Shown here: positions 11,481 through 22,737 of the stretch, piece by piece
How the letters are laid out: every line of letters begins with the position of its first letter
Position numbering within the stretch: position 1 is the stretch's first letter
Assembly: GCA_016748015.1 (NCBI GenBank)
Contig: JAAOMT010000213.1
Coordinates: 26,466-90,465, forward strand
Origin: Geosiphon pyriformis
Taxonomy: Eukaryota; Glomeromycota; Glomeromycetes; Archaeosporales; Geosiphonaceae
Direction: 5' to 3'
DNA: 64,000 nt
Translations under genes and position numbers: made by a program
The notes under the pieces: generated by a model
Databases searched by the model: none
What the model saw: the letters and a program-made list of their open reading frames with translations, nothing else
What the model was told of the DNA's origin: nothing

Positions 11481-13530
11481 ATGACCACAACTAAAGCTAA
11501 GAGTAAAAAAGTTGCAAACATTACTTTTCCTATAGTAACTAATAAAGTTTTAACATGAGAGAGTTTCTCTGTTATTGAAGCAGTTAAACAAAACATTTTG
11601 GCTATATTTCTTCTGAAAAATATTTGTGAAAAGCTGTCTTTGGCAGCTTCTGGTTCATTTTTTTTATCTTTGGCTAGTGGTTTTTTTTCAGTCAAAGTTC
11701 TTTTCAAAAGACACACTCAGGTTAGTCCCAGTGTTGTCTCTACTACTTTAAAAAGCCCAAAGATTTTCAATAACAGACCAGTCAACAAGTTGGTCTTCTC
11801 CACTTTTACCACTCCTATTACTACTACTACTACTATTTCACAAATGGCCATAAAAGCCAAAAATTCCAAAAAACAGCAGCTGGCACTTGCAACTGCTTTG
11901 GTGATACTGAACTCCTTTGTGGTTCCAGATGAAATCTTGGGTAAGATCTTCACAGCAGTAGCCAGCGCTCTTCCTGATATGGATGGCAACAACAGCAGCA
12001 CATCTCCCAAGATAGACCAAGATCAACCACTAGTTGTGTTGCCTAATATAATACTCTTCAGCAGATCATTGCCAATTCCAGTAGCAAAGCAGTCCATCAA
12101 TTTAGATGATCTTAAAGATTGGGCTGATCAGATGGAAATGGAATTAACTGTTCCTTTTCTAGTTTCTGGTGCTGTTAATGGTAGTGCTTGGGAAAATGTG
12201 AGTGGTCATCAAAAGTTTTCTGGTTGGGTGGCCTCCAATCTTGTACCTGGTGCTATATTTAAAATCAAGATGGTCTTGCTCAGTTCTTTGTTTCAGTTGC
12301 TACCTGGTTGCATTGGGCTTAAGTCTGTTTCAAAAGATGCTATTAAGTTGTTCTGTGTAGAATTTGCATCTCAGGAAAGTTTAAATGGTGCCACCAAAGT
12401 GGCCATTAATAATGAAGTTTTTTTAACCACTTTTAAGATTGCATGGTCTTTTGATGTGGCCTTTGTTTCTTTCCCTTCTTTGTCAATTGCACTTCATAAT
12501 GTACCTTTGGATATCTCTTCTGATAACATCAAATCTGCTCTTGATGTATTTGGTGTTGTTACTTCAGTCAAGTTGAAGCCAACTGGTTTATGGCAATATA
12601 CTGTGGTTTATTTCAAAGACACTTCTTCTGCTGCTGTTGTTCTTATTCACTGGTCTGTACTGGTTAAAAAAGACAGTATTAGAATTCTCTTTGTTACCAA
12701 CCAAAAGGAGGTTATCTTCTTAAAAGATGCTTTCAAAGCTAAGCTGGTCAATCTTTCATTTGGCTGTATTGTATTTGAAATAAGTAATCTGGTCTCCCAA
12801 GTTGGTGGCCATATATGTTTTATTTCTTGCTCCTTTGATTCCTATCGACATTAATGCTTTGCTGTGGTGATCTTTGATTCCTTGGAATCTTTAAATGCTG
12901 CTGTTTCAAAAACTGGTATCTTGTGTGGCTGCCACATCTGGTGAGAAACTCCTGAATGTCTTCACTGCTACAGATATCAAAGTTTGGATTATTTGGCTGT
13001 GAATTGCAAGGTGTTGTTACCCCTCTCTCCCAAACTCTTTTCTAATTCTGTTGATGGTTCCAATATCTTCAAGTCATCCTTTGTTGGAGTTAAATCCTAT
13101 TGCCAAAACTGCTATCTTTGTGGTTCTTTCTGTTGCTGTTGCTGCTAATATGAATCTGGCTTTTGGTTTCCTCTCAAAGGTGTTGTGTCTCTGTTGCCTG
13201 TTGTCTTCTTTGGTTCAGATGTTGCTGTTAATACTAGGTTGGCTTCTTTGGAAACCCAACTTAGTGAACTGTCTTTGTTGATCAAATTTATAGTTGAGCC
13301 TATGAGTTTTTTGGTTGTGTTGGTTACTAAATTATTGTTTACTCCACCTGTTATGGCAGAGGCAATGAAAAAAAGTGTGATTGAATTAAAAAACCAAATT
13401 AATGCTGTTTATGCTGTGGCTTTTGTGCTGCAAAAAGAAGTGGGTGTCATCAAGTTAAAGAGTGGAAAGGTCCACTTTGACATATTTAATAATAAAAATA
13501 TAGATGATAATAATGATGATGATAATGATG
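11481..13530 (+). pseudogene. ORF1 of half-LINE A4
   Basis: An RNA-binding ORF1 with an early in-frame stop (TGA at 11558-11560) after which 11598-12854 stays open for 418 codons. That piece covers the Ser/Thr N-terminal region, 'DLKDWADQMEME', the RRM-like domain ('FGVVTSVKLKPTGLWQY') and the segment up to the CCHC knuckle. A TAA where other copies read CAA ends it. The knuckle region at 12960-13005 has lost one Cys (C-Y-R-Y in place of C-Y-R-C). The C-terminal half reopens at 13185-13530 and enters the Asp tract at the assembly gap. Confidence 0.75.
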
Positions 13531-13630
13531 NNNNNNNNNNNNNNNNNNNNNNNNNNNNNNNNNNNNNNNNNNNNNNNNNNNNNNNNNNNNNNNNNNNNNN
13601 NNNNNNNNNNNNNNNNNNNNNNNNNNNNNN
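13531..13630. other. Assembly gap, 100 N
   Basis: Exactly 100 Ns, flanked by GAT repeats on the left and an A-run on the right. The size is probably a placeholder. Confidence 0.95.
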
Positions 13631-13653
13631 AAAAAAAAAAAAAAAAAAAAAAA

Positions 13654-14976
13654 GAAAACAACTTTGAAGAAAGAAACAACAACATTAATCAGCTTTTATA
13701 TTCCACAACATTTGAACAACAGCCTCCTAATTCTGAATACCTAAATCATTAAATTCACATTTGGATTGCTGTTTATCAGCTAACTAAAACACTCTTTGAA
13801 ACAGAAAAAAAAAGTTATCAAACTGCTCCTGTTTTTAATCTTTTCTTAAGTGAATTAGAACATTCCATACAAACAGCTACTTCTGAACCAATGGCTAATA
13901 ACTCCATGCAACAAAACATTCTGATCATCCTTTAAGGCATACAAACTGCTTTAGGGCAAAAAAATAATACCTCATTATTATTATTCAAAGGTAATGCACA
14001 AGATTTAATTGAATAATTGGATGACTTTGAAAGAGCTGCCACAGCCAACCAATATAATAATAAATATAAGTTTCAAATCATTGGTGGCTACCTTCAAGGC
14101 TCTCCTACTACTTGGTTTTTACAAAAAACCAATGCCAATACTCAACAAAAAATCATTAAATAGACACCAGCAAATGTTGGAAAAGACAATACTTCTTTTA
14201 CTATCCAGTTTGAAATGAAATTTAGAACTCCTATTTTGATATCCAAATGGCACATAAAATTAAAAAGAAAAACCCAAAGTCCTGGTAAAGTTGTAACTAA
14301 ATATGCCAAAGCAATCAGAAAGTTAATTAAGCAGATAGACTCTGGAAGAAATTAAACAGAAGAGCAGAAAATTTACTCTTTTACAAAAGAATTAAGAACT
14401 AATCTTTCATATGCTCTTTGGCCTCTTCTGGTTCTGAAAGACAATTCCACAATGGATATGGTCATTGAACTAGTCCAACAAATTGAAGACAATCAAAAAA
14501 TGCACTTGGGTTCTATACTTTCAGTTTTTGTTTCTGCTTCTGTAATGGTTTCTGCTTCTCAAATGGCTGCCACTTCTTTTACTGTCCAAACTCCAGATCT
14601 CAATAAACAATTGATAGATAGACTCACAGTCAATCTTGCCCAGTTACTGAAATCCTTAGCCCAAGCAGTCAGAAAAAATCAACAACTCCAAAGACTCAGA
14701 TATGAACTCTATTTTAATCAGCCCCAACAACTTCTTTATTAAAGACAACAAAATCGTGGCCCATCTGTGTATTATAATTGTGAATTAACTGAACATTTCT
14801 CTAAAGATTGCAACAATCCTCTTTTGTCTTCTCCAGCTCTTAGAAACAATAACAATTAAAACAACAGAACCATCAACAACAATATCCTCAATCAAAGACC
14901 CAATTATGCCAACATCAATTTCTTTGAAAAGAATCTCTTAGTTAAAGCCACTGTTTATCAGCTTTTAAACTGGTAG
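13654..14976 (+). pseudogene. Ty3/gypsy copy C2: gag (5' end missing)
   Basis: Gag would form the retroelement particle. It starts mid-protein at 'NNFEERNNNINQLLY' directly after the poly(A) of A4. The capsid-like block ('LDDFERAATANQYNNKYKFQ', 'PTTWFLQKT') is broken by TAA/TAG codons. A 97-codon piece at 14452-14742 precedes the zinc-knuckle zone (decayed: C-x2-C-x4-H survives as 'YYNCELTEHFSKDC', with the first Cys now Tyr). The end is at TAG 14974-14976. The -1 slippery heptamer TTTAAAC is intact at 14964-14970 despite the decay around it. Confidence 0.8.
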
Positions 14977-17682
14977 ACACATCTCTAAAGGATAAAAGTA
15001 CAAGCCAACCAGAAAAAAATCTCTTTTATGCTTTTAACTTAACTAATAATGATTATGACATGGATGAACTAGCAATCAACATTTTTAAATCAACAAGAAA
15101 GAAAAAAAAAGCCAAAGTTGATTTCATTCTGGATCCAAATAAAGCATCCACATTAATTATTAAGAATCCTCCAAAGTTAGAACTTCCAGAAATAGTACAA
15201 AAATCTGGTCCTTATTCTGTTGTTAAAAATCTCATGGAAACCCCAGCACACATTACATTTGGCCAACTAATAACTCATCTACAGTTCAAAAAAAATCTTC
15301 ACAAATCATTAATTCCAAAAAAAAAAACACCAAAAACCAACAAACATCTTTGTCAAGCTGGACTTGCTAACAACAGCAATGTTATCCTCCTTATTTGCAA
15401 AGCCCAAGTGGCTGGTTATTTTATTGACTTGATCTTAGACAGTGGATCATCTGTTAGTGTAATTGCCAAACACTTTCTGGAAGCCATTGGTAGAAAAATT
15501 AATGAATCTTCCACCCAACTTATGACTAATGTACATGGTGACAAGAAAAAAGACCTGAACATAGCCAAAGCTGTTCCTGTCTGAATTAATAGCATCAGCA
15601 TTGAAACTGACATGAAAGTATCTAAAGCAAAAGAGTACACCATAATTGTTGACAATAAGTGGTTCAAAAAAGCCAAAGCACTACATGACTATGAACTTTG
15701 TAAGCTAACTATCAGATGTGTTGAGAAGCCCATTGTGGTTAAGTGCCATTATTGGACAACTCCTCCAGTATCCAAGCAGAATCAAGAAGATAAACAATCA
15801 GATGAATCAGATGATGATAAGAATAATGAAGAAAAAGATCAAGAAGAACAAGAAGAAACTGTTGAACTTGCCTATACTATTTTCACCAGCATTGGCAAGC
15901 CACTAGATAATGTAAAAGCTGACAAAAAAAGATTTATTGTAAATAACAAGCTGATTTGTTGGAATCTTTGACAAAAAACCTAGCAAGAAAGCTAAATACA
16001 ATTATTGGTGGTATAGTCCTTGTGCCAGGTGTTAGTACAATAAACTTTTGTATTCTTTTAATAATGAATACAAGTTCTGCCTAATTTATTACAAAGATTG
16101 AGAACCAATTAGTTTAATATCAAGAAAAAAATTAAGAAAAATACAAAAGTTCTTTAAGAGTAAACCATCTGAGATTCAATTACTTATAGTAAAACAAAAA
16201 GAACTCTCTCCAGAAAAAAGAAAAATAGACATTAAAAATCTGTTGGTTAAAAATAGTCCAGTTATTTCAAAAAAAGGTGATACCCTTGAACAAATTCATG
16301 TAATACAACATACCATCATCACCAGAAAAACTCCCCCCATCCATTTGAAGTCTTATCAATCCAATCAACATAATGATAAGTTCATTAAGAAAGAGATAAA
16401 CTGAATAAAAGATCTTGAATTTATACAAAAAACAAGAGTAAATAGGCTTTTCCAATTGTAGTAGTATCCAAGAAAGATAGAACTCTACACTTCTGTGTCA
16501 ACTACTGCCAATTAAATGCCATCACTATAAGAGACATGTATCTACTTCCCAAAATTGATGCAATGTTAGACAAATTCAATGGTGCTGCTTTTTTTTCAAC
16601 TATTGACTTAACTGTTGAATTCTGCCAAGTAGAAATAAATCCAGAAAGTAGAAAGAAAACTGTTTTCATTACCAAGTATGGCACATACAAATTCACAGTC
16701 ATGCTTTTTGGTCTTACAAATGCTTCTTCTACCTTTCAATGCCTAATAGACAAAGTGTTTGAATCAGTAAAAAAAAACTTTGTTCTGGTCTACTTAGACA
16801 ACATAATGGTCTACTCAAAAATTTGGAATGAACACCTTGAACATTTACAGAAGGCTTTTGATCTGCTCAGAAATGCTGGCCTTAAGATCAATTCAATCAA
16901 ATTTTTCTTTAGATGCCAATCCACCCAGTTCTTTGGTTATCTGATTACAAAAAATAGAATCTTTTTAGACCCAGCTAAAGTTAAAAAAGTTCAAAACATT
17001 AAACAACCAATAAATGTTCCTGAACTATGCTCTTTTCTTGGTTTGGCTTTTTATTATTGCAAATTTATCAAAAATTTCTCCAAAATCATCTTTTTTGTCA
17101 ATTAGCTACTCAGAAAAAATGTCAATTATTATTGGAACACTCATCAACAAAAAGTTTTTGAAACTCTGAAGAAAAAACTTGTTACTAAACCAATCCTTAA
17201 ACAACCTGACCTGAACCAATCTTTTATCCTGCACACTGATACATCTGGCTATAGACTTGGCACTATTCTCTCCCAAAAAGATAAAAATAGCAGAGAACAT
17301 ACTATAGCAGATGCCAGTAGAACCCTTATACCAGTAGAAAAGAACTATTTAGTTACTAAACAAGAATGTTTAGCAGTAGTTTGGGCTACTAGTTACTGGG
17401 ACCAATATCTTAATGTAAAATTCCTAGTGGTAACAGATTATCAAGCATTGGTTTGGCTGCATAACAAAAAGAAGCTGGAACATAAATGGATAACTTGCTG
17501 AATACTTTATTTGGATGAATTCGACTATAATATTCAATACCACAAAGAAGCAAATCATCAAAATGCTGATGCTTTCTTTAGACTTACCATCCAGTGATAG
17601 TATAATCTCTCAACCAAACCAACTTAATTATTAATAACTCTCTCACAAACAAACACAATAATGGACTTATACAACTACTTTG
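14977..17682 (+). pseudogene. Ty3/gypsy copy C2: protease, RT and RNase H
   Basis: In order: a basic linker ('STRKKKKAKVDF', 15060 on), an aspartic protease with 'LILDSGSSVSVIAKHFLE' near 15425, an acidic Glu/Asp/Gln-rich hinge (15780-15870), an RT whose catalytic box reads Y-L-D-N (16790-16801; the second Asp is lost), and RNase H ('HTDTSGYRLG' near 17233). Open pieces: 15060-15584, 15612-15971, 16536-17105. LINE B3 is inserted at 17683; the pol sequence resumes at 29470 with the integrase. With a dead RT box and several stops this copy is inactive. Confidence 0.8.
17671..17682. repeat. Target-site duplication of LINE B3
   Basis: ACAACTACTTTG at 17671-17682 and again at 29458-29469, flanking B3. 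Both copies lie in family C pol, and joining them restores the 'DNYSALMEF' coding context seen in C5, which fixes the B3 boundaries. Confidence 0.9.
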
Positions 17683-17851
17683 CAAAAAAAACTTTTTTTC
17701 TCTTTTTAACTGCTACTACACAATTTACTACATCTCAAATTTGAAAAATAAGTTTTTGCAAAGAATTCTTTAATTATATTATATTATTATTATTAACACA
17801 ACAGACTTAAAAGTGTCTAATAATAATGTCAACAGTGTTGTGACACTAGTC
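17683..17851 (+). promoter_or_regulatory. LINE family B 5' UTR
   Basis: About 170 bp, starting with a C/T-rich block (ACTTTTTTTCTC), shared with B4 (59018-59183) and partly with B2. LINEs of this type normally carry an internal promoter here; no specific element is visible. The frame upstream of the first in-frame ATG (17852) is open but contains only GTG, and an out-of-frame ATG at about 17826 would start a very short upstream ORF. Confidence 0.55.
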
Positions 17852-20089
17852 ATGCAAAGAAGTATAAGTGTAGAGACTATTAATAGTGAATACCAAGTGG
17901 AGGGAAACACACCTTCCACTGCTGAAAGAGAAGTCATTAACATTAATCCACAAGATTCATCAACTGTGATAACTACAGGACCTACCATACCTCCATTTAA
18001 ATTTAAAACTGCTAGTAGATTCTCTGAAAATGAGAACACAAGTAGTAGAGACAATACACCCTTTAAAATAGCCAACACATTGAAGAAGACAGCTCCACAT
18101 AGGAGAGCAGCAGACTTTTCTCTAATAACAGCTAACAGATTAAAAGAAAAAGCCAACAAAAAATACAGACACATTGGAAAAATAAGTGTAAAAAGGTTAA
18201 CTGAGAAATTCAACCAAATAACTGAAGAAGACTTACCTGAAAACACACCTGTTCAAACCAATAACTTTGTCTTGCAACCAATGTTTAATAAAGATAGAAA
18301 CAGCAACAAATTTCAAATGAAATCTTGAATTGGTGAAAAGAGAGCCTCTAAGTCCCTGAAAAAATTGGATAAATCATCCAAAGTGCCTAAAGAAGACGAG
18401 AAAAAAGCTGTGCAAATAGAAGCTGCTTTGAGGAAATGCAATCCTAATATCTTGGACAGAATCAACAGAGGAAATTCTGCGATAAAAAATGAAGATCAAA
18501 TGGATAATTCATTTGAAACAAACAAAGATAAGCCCAATCTGGATGATGCTGCAAAAGACATAGAAGATTTTGATTCAAGCTTATTTAGCAGAATGGCTAG
18601 TTTAAGTCTAGGCCAATACAGTAGTAAATCATTTGGCAAAAAACCCATGTTTATGAAAGTAAACCAAAAAGAAGGATGAAGAACAGTGGTCTACAGAACC
18701 AAAAGACATGTACTTTTTGTACAAGCATTAAATATACCAGAAAAAATTATGGAGAAGAAGGTGGGGTGGATTTATAATCTTTTGGGAGATGTCAGGTACT
18801 TCTTGGGGGCTGTAATGGCCAGAAACCAAGAAATCAGAATTGACTTTTCACAAGTGGCTGGAAGAGACCAAGCCAGAGAAATTCTGACAAGTAAAAAAAT
18901 TGATTTATTTTTGATGGCTACTGATAATGTTAACACCCAAATGGCTGGCCAAAAGAAAATTCTAGTGAAAACCATTCTTTTGGGTATTTCAGACAGAGAA
19001 GTTGGGGCTGTCATAAAAGAATTTAGTAAGATTAAAAAGATCTAAATCAAAGTGGCTGGCAAATGGCAATCAGCAGTGATTGAATACAACAGCCAAGAGA
19101 AGGCAACCAGAGCTGCAAACCAATGGTCAACCATGATCAAAAAAGATGCAGTCAGAATTTATCCAATAATTAAAACCCAAAAAATCATCAAGCAGAAGAA
19201 AATCTGAGAAGCTAAATTGGTGGGCTTACTACAGAATTGTACTGCCCACTACTTGAACACCATCCTGGATTAAATCAAAGCCCAATCTTGTTTTATTTCA
19301 AGAACTAGCAGAAATTATATGAGGATGGGCTGCGCTTATATTGGATTTGACAGTGAAGCTAACCACAATATTGCTACCAAAAAACCCTTGGTGATTAGTG
19401 ACACACTGGTTTACTGGATGTCCACTAATGCTAAAAAATGCCATTTTTGTTACCAAATGGAACACTTGGTCTCAAAATGCCCAACCTTACATAAGAAAAA
19501 AAAAGAAAATACCAAGAAAGTTATCAATAATATTAGATTGGCAAAGTTGTATGTTAAGAGGAATGTTCCAAAGAAAAACATCAAGGCCTTTGGTGGAAGA
19601 TTATATGCTGAAATGGCTGCACTTAGATTGTCCCATAATTGAAACAACACTAACTCAAACAATACTTAGAAACCTGGTCCACAAGTAAACAATAGAGAAG
19701 AACAATCAAAAAAAGGAGTTACCCAACCATAGAAGGCTGAAATTGATGAATTAAGACAGCAGGTTGGCAAAATAGCAAAACTGCTGAATGCAGTTGCTGA
19801 TAAACTTGGAGTAACATTAGAGAAAAAAAATAAAGTAATAGTTACTCAACAGCCAAGTAACATCTCAGAAGAAAAAGAAGAGATAGAAATTAGAGTACCT
19901 AGCCAAAGTACTACCTTTAAATCTGCTCCTACAAGGAAAAGAAAGGCATACAACCCAGAATTGGAAATTAAAGAAATTAAAAAAACATTGGAACCCATTC
20001 TGAAGTTATTGAAGCAAGTGGAAAAACAGATTAGCTGGGACAGTTATACTGCTGAACAATCTAAATCTATGGAAACAGATAATGTGTAG
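17852..20089 (+). pseudogene. LINE B3 ORF1 (RRM-like plus CCHC), interrupted
   Basis: An RNA-binding ORF1 protein of the LINE RNP. Ser/Thr- and Lys-rich N-terminal half (open to 18328, then TGG>TGA). A middle part has 'KKPMFMK' and 'RTKRHVLFVQALNIPEKIM'. An RRM-like domain follows ('TILLGISDREVGAVIKEFSKIKKI', 18970-19045; then 'VAGKWQSAVIEY'). The CCHC knuckle is C-x2-C-x4-H-x4-C near 19440-19482. The C-terminal helix-rich stretch ('EIDELRQQVGKIAKLLNAV') could be a coiled coil. The stop TAG at 20087 overlaps the ORF2 start. Several stops and frame changes mean this copy is not functional. Confidence 0.8.
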
Positions 20090-20487
20090 CACATTTGTTT
20101 CCAACAAAGAACAGAACTACTTTGATAACAACACTTGGAAAATTAGTATTGTTAATGTTAAAGGGCTTAATAGTTCTGGTAAAGCTGAGGAGGTTTTACA
20201 TTGGGTCATTGAAGAACAATTTGACTTTGTGATTGTTATGGAAACTAAGTTGACTCCAACCAAAGAAAAGGGTATATTTTTTGGCTCTGATGAATATCAT
20301 GCCTTTTGGGAGTCAAACGCAGAGAAACAAATAGGAACTGGGGTTAGAATACTGGTGAAAAAATGTTGGATACATCATGTAGAAACAATCAAGGGGTATC
20401 ACGGGAGGTTGCTACATTTGGGGTTGAAATTTAGAGGTAGAATCAGTGTGCACATAGTGGGTCTGTACATTCCTGCTTCCAAAGTGC

Positions 20488-21340
20488 TGTTACTTATAAA
20501 AATATAAGGAATATATATTAGCATAGTTATTAACCAATCAGAAGTAGACATAGTAAAATATGGAATTCCAGGATTCCTCTCAGGAATTACAGAATTCCAG
20601 AAATTACAGAATTCTCATAAGAAATCGCAAAATTCCAGAATTCTAGGATTTTTTTCAAAGGAATTGCAGGATTCCAGGAATCTCAGAATTCCTGTTGTGA
20701 AGAATTGAGGAATTGAGGAATCTCAATTATGTATATATAGCAGTAGGATTAGAAGCTAAAAAGACAGACCTCTCAGTTTAGATTTCATCTAGACAACTTT
20801 CCAAACCACAAATAAATAACTGTTTGTTATCTCAAACCTGCTGCCACTATCAACACTTTATGTTAATAGTAATTGATACTTAACCATACTGGAACAATAG
20901 CTCTTGATCATGGCTATTGACGGAATACTAACTTGTGAATCACTTAGGCTTATTTCTTTTTTTTCTTTATTTTTTTTTTTCTTTATTTCTTGCTTTGATT
21001 TTATTGTTGTTTACTAACTCTATTGAGGATTAACGTGCAGGATACTAACATCAAGAATTGCCTGGTAAAAGACCCCTGCAAGAAGGTAGGACATGTACAG
21101 AAGATATGGAATACTTACCAAAGGATTGTTGGCCATCATGCTGAGAGAAGAATTGACAGAATTGCAATTCTGAGAAGTTACAGATAAAACAACTATTGAA
21201 TCTCTGTTCATTATACAAAGAACTCAACCTGAAACCTTTAGATACAAAACCTTCAGATTAATAACATCAATGCAAATAACTTTTAACACCAAGTTACGGG
21301 TTGTTATTTGATTCAACACTCCAAATAATCACTTGTAACA
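20488..21340 (+). repeat. Family D solo LTR
   Basis: Starts TGTTACTTAT and ends CTTGTAACA, flanked by GTGC at 20484-20487 and 21341-21344. Removing it restores LINE ORF2 between 'GLYIPASK' and 'KKAVAKEIRK'. It has no similarity I can see to the family C LTR beyond the terminal TGTTA..TAACA. U3 (20560-20725) is packed with GAATTCC/GGATTCC-type half-palindromes. A TATATATAG box follows at about 20732. A polypyrimidine stretch lies at 20950-20990. There is no internal coding sequence, so this is a solo LTR left by LTR-LTR recombination. Confidence 0.85.
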
Positions 21341-22071
21341 GTGCCTACTAAGAAAGCAGTAGCTAAAGAAATCAGAAAACTTTTGGGGGACATTGTGCAT
21401 AACAAAGAGATAATCATAGTTGCAGGCGATTTGAATGAAGACCTGGCATCCAAATCACTTGAAGAAACATATGCTACAAATAAGATCAAAGCTTGCCCCA
21501 CTGTTGCAACATTACAACATTTGGATTTGGTGGATACACATAGAACATATGCAACAAACAATCCAGAAAAGACATGGGCTTCAAATAGAGTACAAAGAAG
21601 ATTGGATTATGTGTTTACTGATGCAGTTACAGCCTTACTGGTCACAAACATTGGGGTTGTAGATGTTAAGAAATCATTTAGCACTGATCACAGAGCTGTA
21701 GTAACTATTATCCGATTTGACAGAATCTTGGCAGGCAGTAAAAAATCAAGATCTGGGAGAAGAAAAAGTAGCACAATCATGATTGATGTTAAAAAAGCAT
21801 CTGGAATGCAATGGAAAATCTATGCAAAAGAAACTAATCAATTGACTGATGAAGCACAAAGAAAATCAGTAGATAACAGTGCTGATGATCTAAATCTAAT
21901 GTGACTTATAATTAAGGAGACTGTATTACAAGCTGTTGATTGTCTACCAAAAAAGAAAGTGGGAGCCTGATCTACACACACAAAGAAAGAATACATGGAT
22001 TACAAGCTTGTTAAAATTGTTGCTGATATAATCAAACAAATAAAAATAAACAATGCAAATATGCATGATAA

Positions 22072-22737
22072 TGTTATGGATTGGAGTAACAAGCTAACAG
22101 ATAGCAAGGGAGAACAGTATTGTATGGTGATGAAAATAAACAAAGAGGGAATTACAATAAGGGAGCGAATTGAATAAGTAAGAATTCAATGTGTGTGATT
22201 AGTCTCATAAAAATCACAGTCACTAATCTTTTCTTAAATCTGAAGGTAGAGGAATAGTCCGTGATTGTCAACAAGATAACACCGCTGTTATTATTCTATG
22301 CCTCAACTCGGCAATTTTTAGAATCAATAACAGGTATCATTGTGCTTTTCAATTGTTTCTTTATTCAATGAATTACAAAAGCAAGCCAATTGCTTTTCAG
22401 GCTAATTCTAACAAACACAAATCAAGAAGAGGAAAAGATAAGGTATGTGAATGCCAACAAGTAGATACTTGAAGGTAAGGAAAGGGGAATAAGTGATTAT
22501 GAGAAGAAGTAATTGATATTGTTTATTTCGTTACTTTGATCATGTCATTCTACAGCTAAGGGAATTATCACTTATATAGCTATCTAAAGTGGTCAATGAT
22601 CAGGTCAATGATTAGGTCAATGGTCAGGTCATTGATCAGGTCAACAATCACTATCTAAAAATAGGGTGGCTAATTATATGACATCAGTGGCTAATACATG
22701 TGATAACTAATAAAAACTATGGGTTTCAACCGTAACA
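22072..22737 (-). repeat. Family C solo LTR inserted in LINE B3 ORF2
   Basis: TGTTAC..CCATAACA in minus-strand sense, flanked by ATAA (22068-22071 and 22738-22741). B4 at about 55660-55685 has the unoccupied site (GATAACAATGTTATG), so the insertion and its 4 bp TSD are directly visible. U3 contains five 12 bp units (22590-22660, antisense GGTCAATGATCA) next to the TATA box. Confidence 0.9.

Larger units (their letters stand above)
11456..13653 (+). mobile_element. Half-LINE family A copy A4
   Basis: Leader AACTCTTTCTCTTCTTAATT and ATG at 11481, then ORF1, then the Asp tract interrupted by a 100-N gap, then a 23 bp A-run (13631-13653). Directly after the A-run the gag of C2 begins. No matching TSD could be seen because the left flank is C1 and the right flank is C2. 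Confidence 0.8.

Noticed and set aside
17813-17851. LINE ORF1 starting at the upstream GTG (MSNNN / MSDNN)
   Set aside because: GTG initiation is not expected in a eukaryote; the first in-frame ATG is 13 codons later. A non-AUG start remains possible but has no support here.
21045-21060. TACTAAC motif as an intron branch point
   Set aside because: It lies inside a solo LTR with no flanking splice-site pair in a coding context.
21020-21211. Small hydrophobic ORF in the family D LTR
   Set aside because: Short, without homologues in the window, and inside a non-coding solo LTR.
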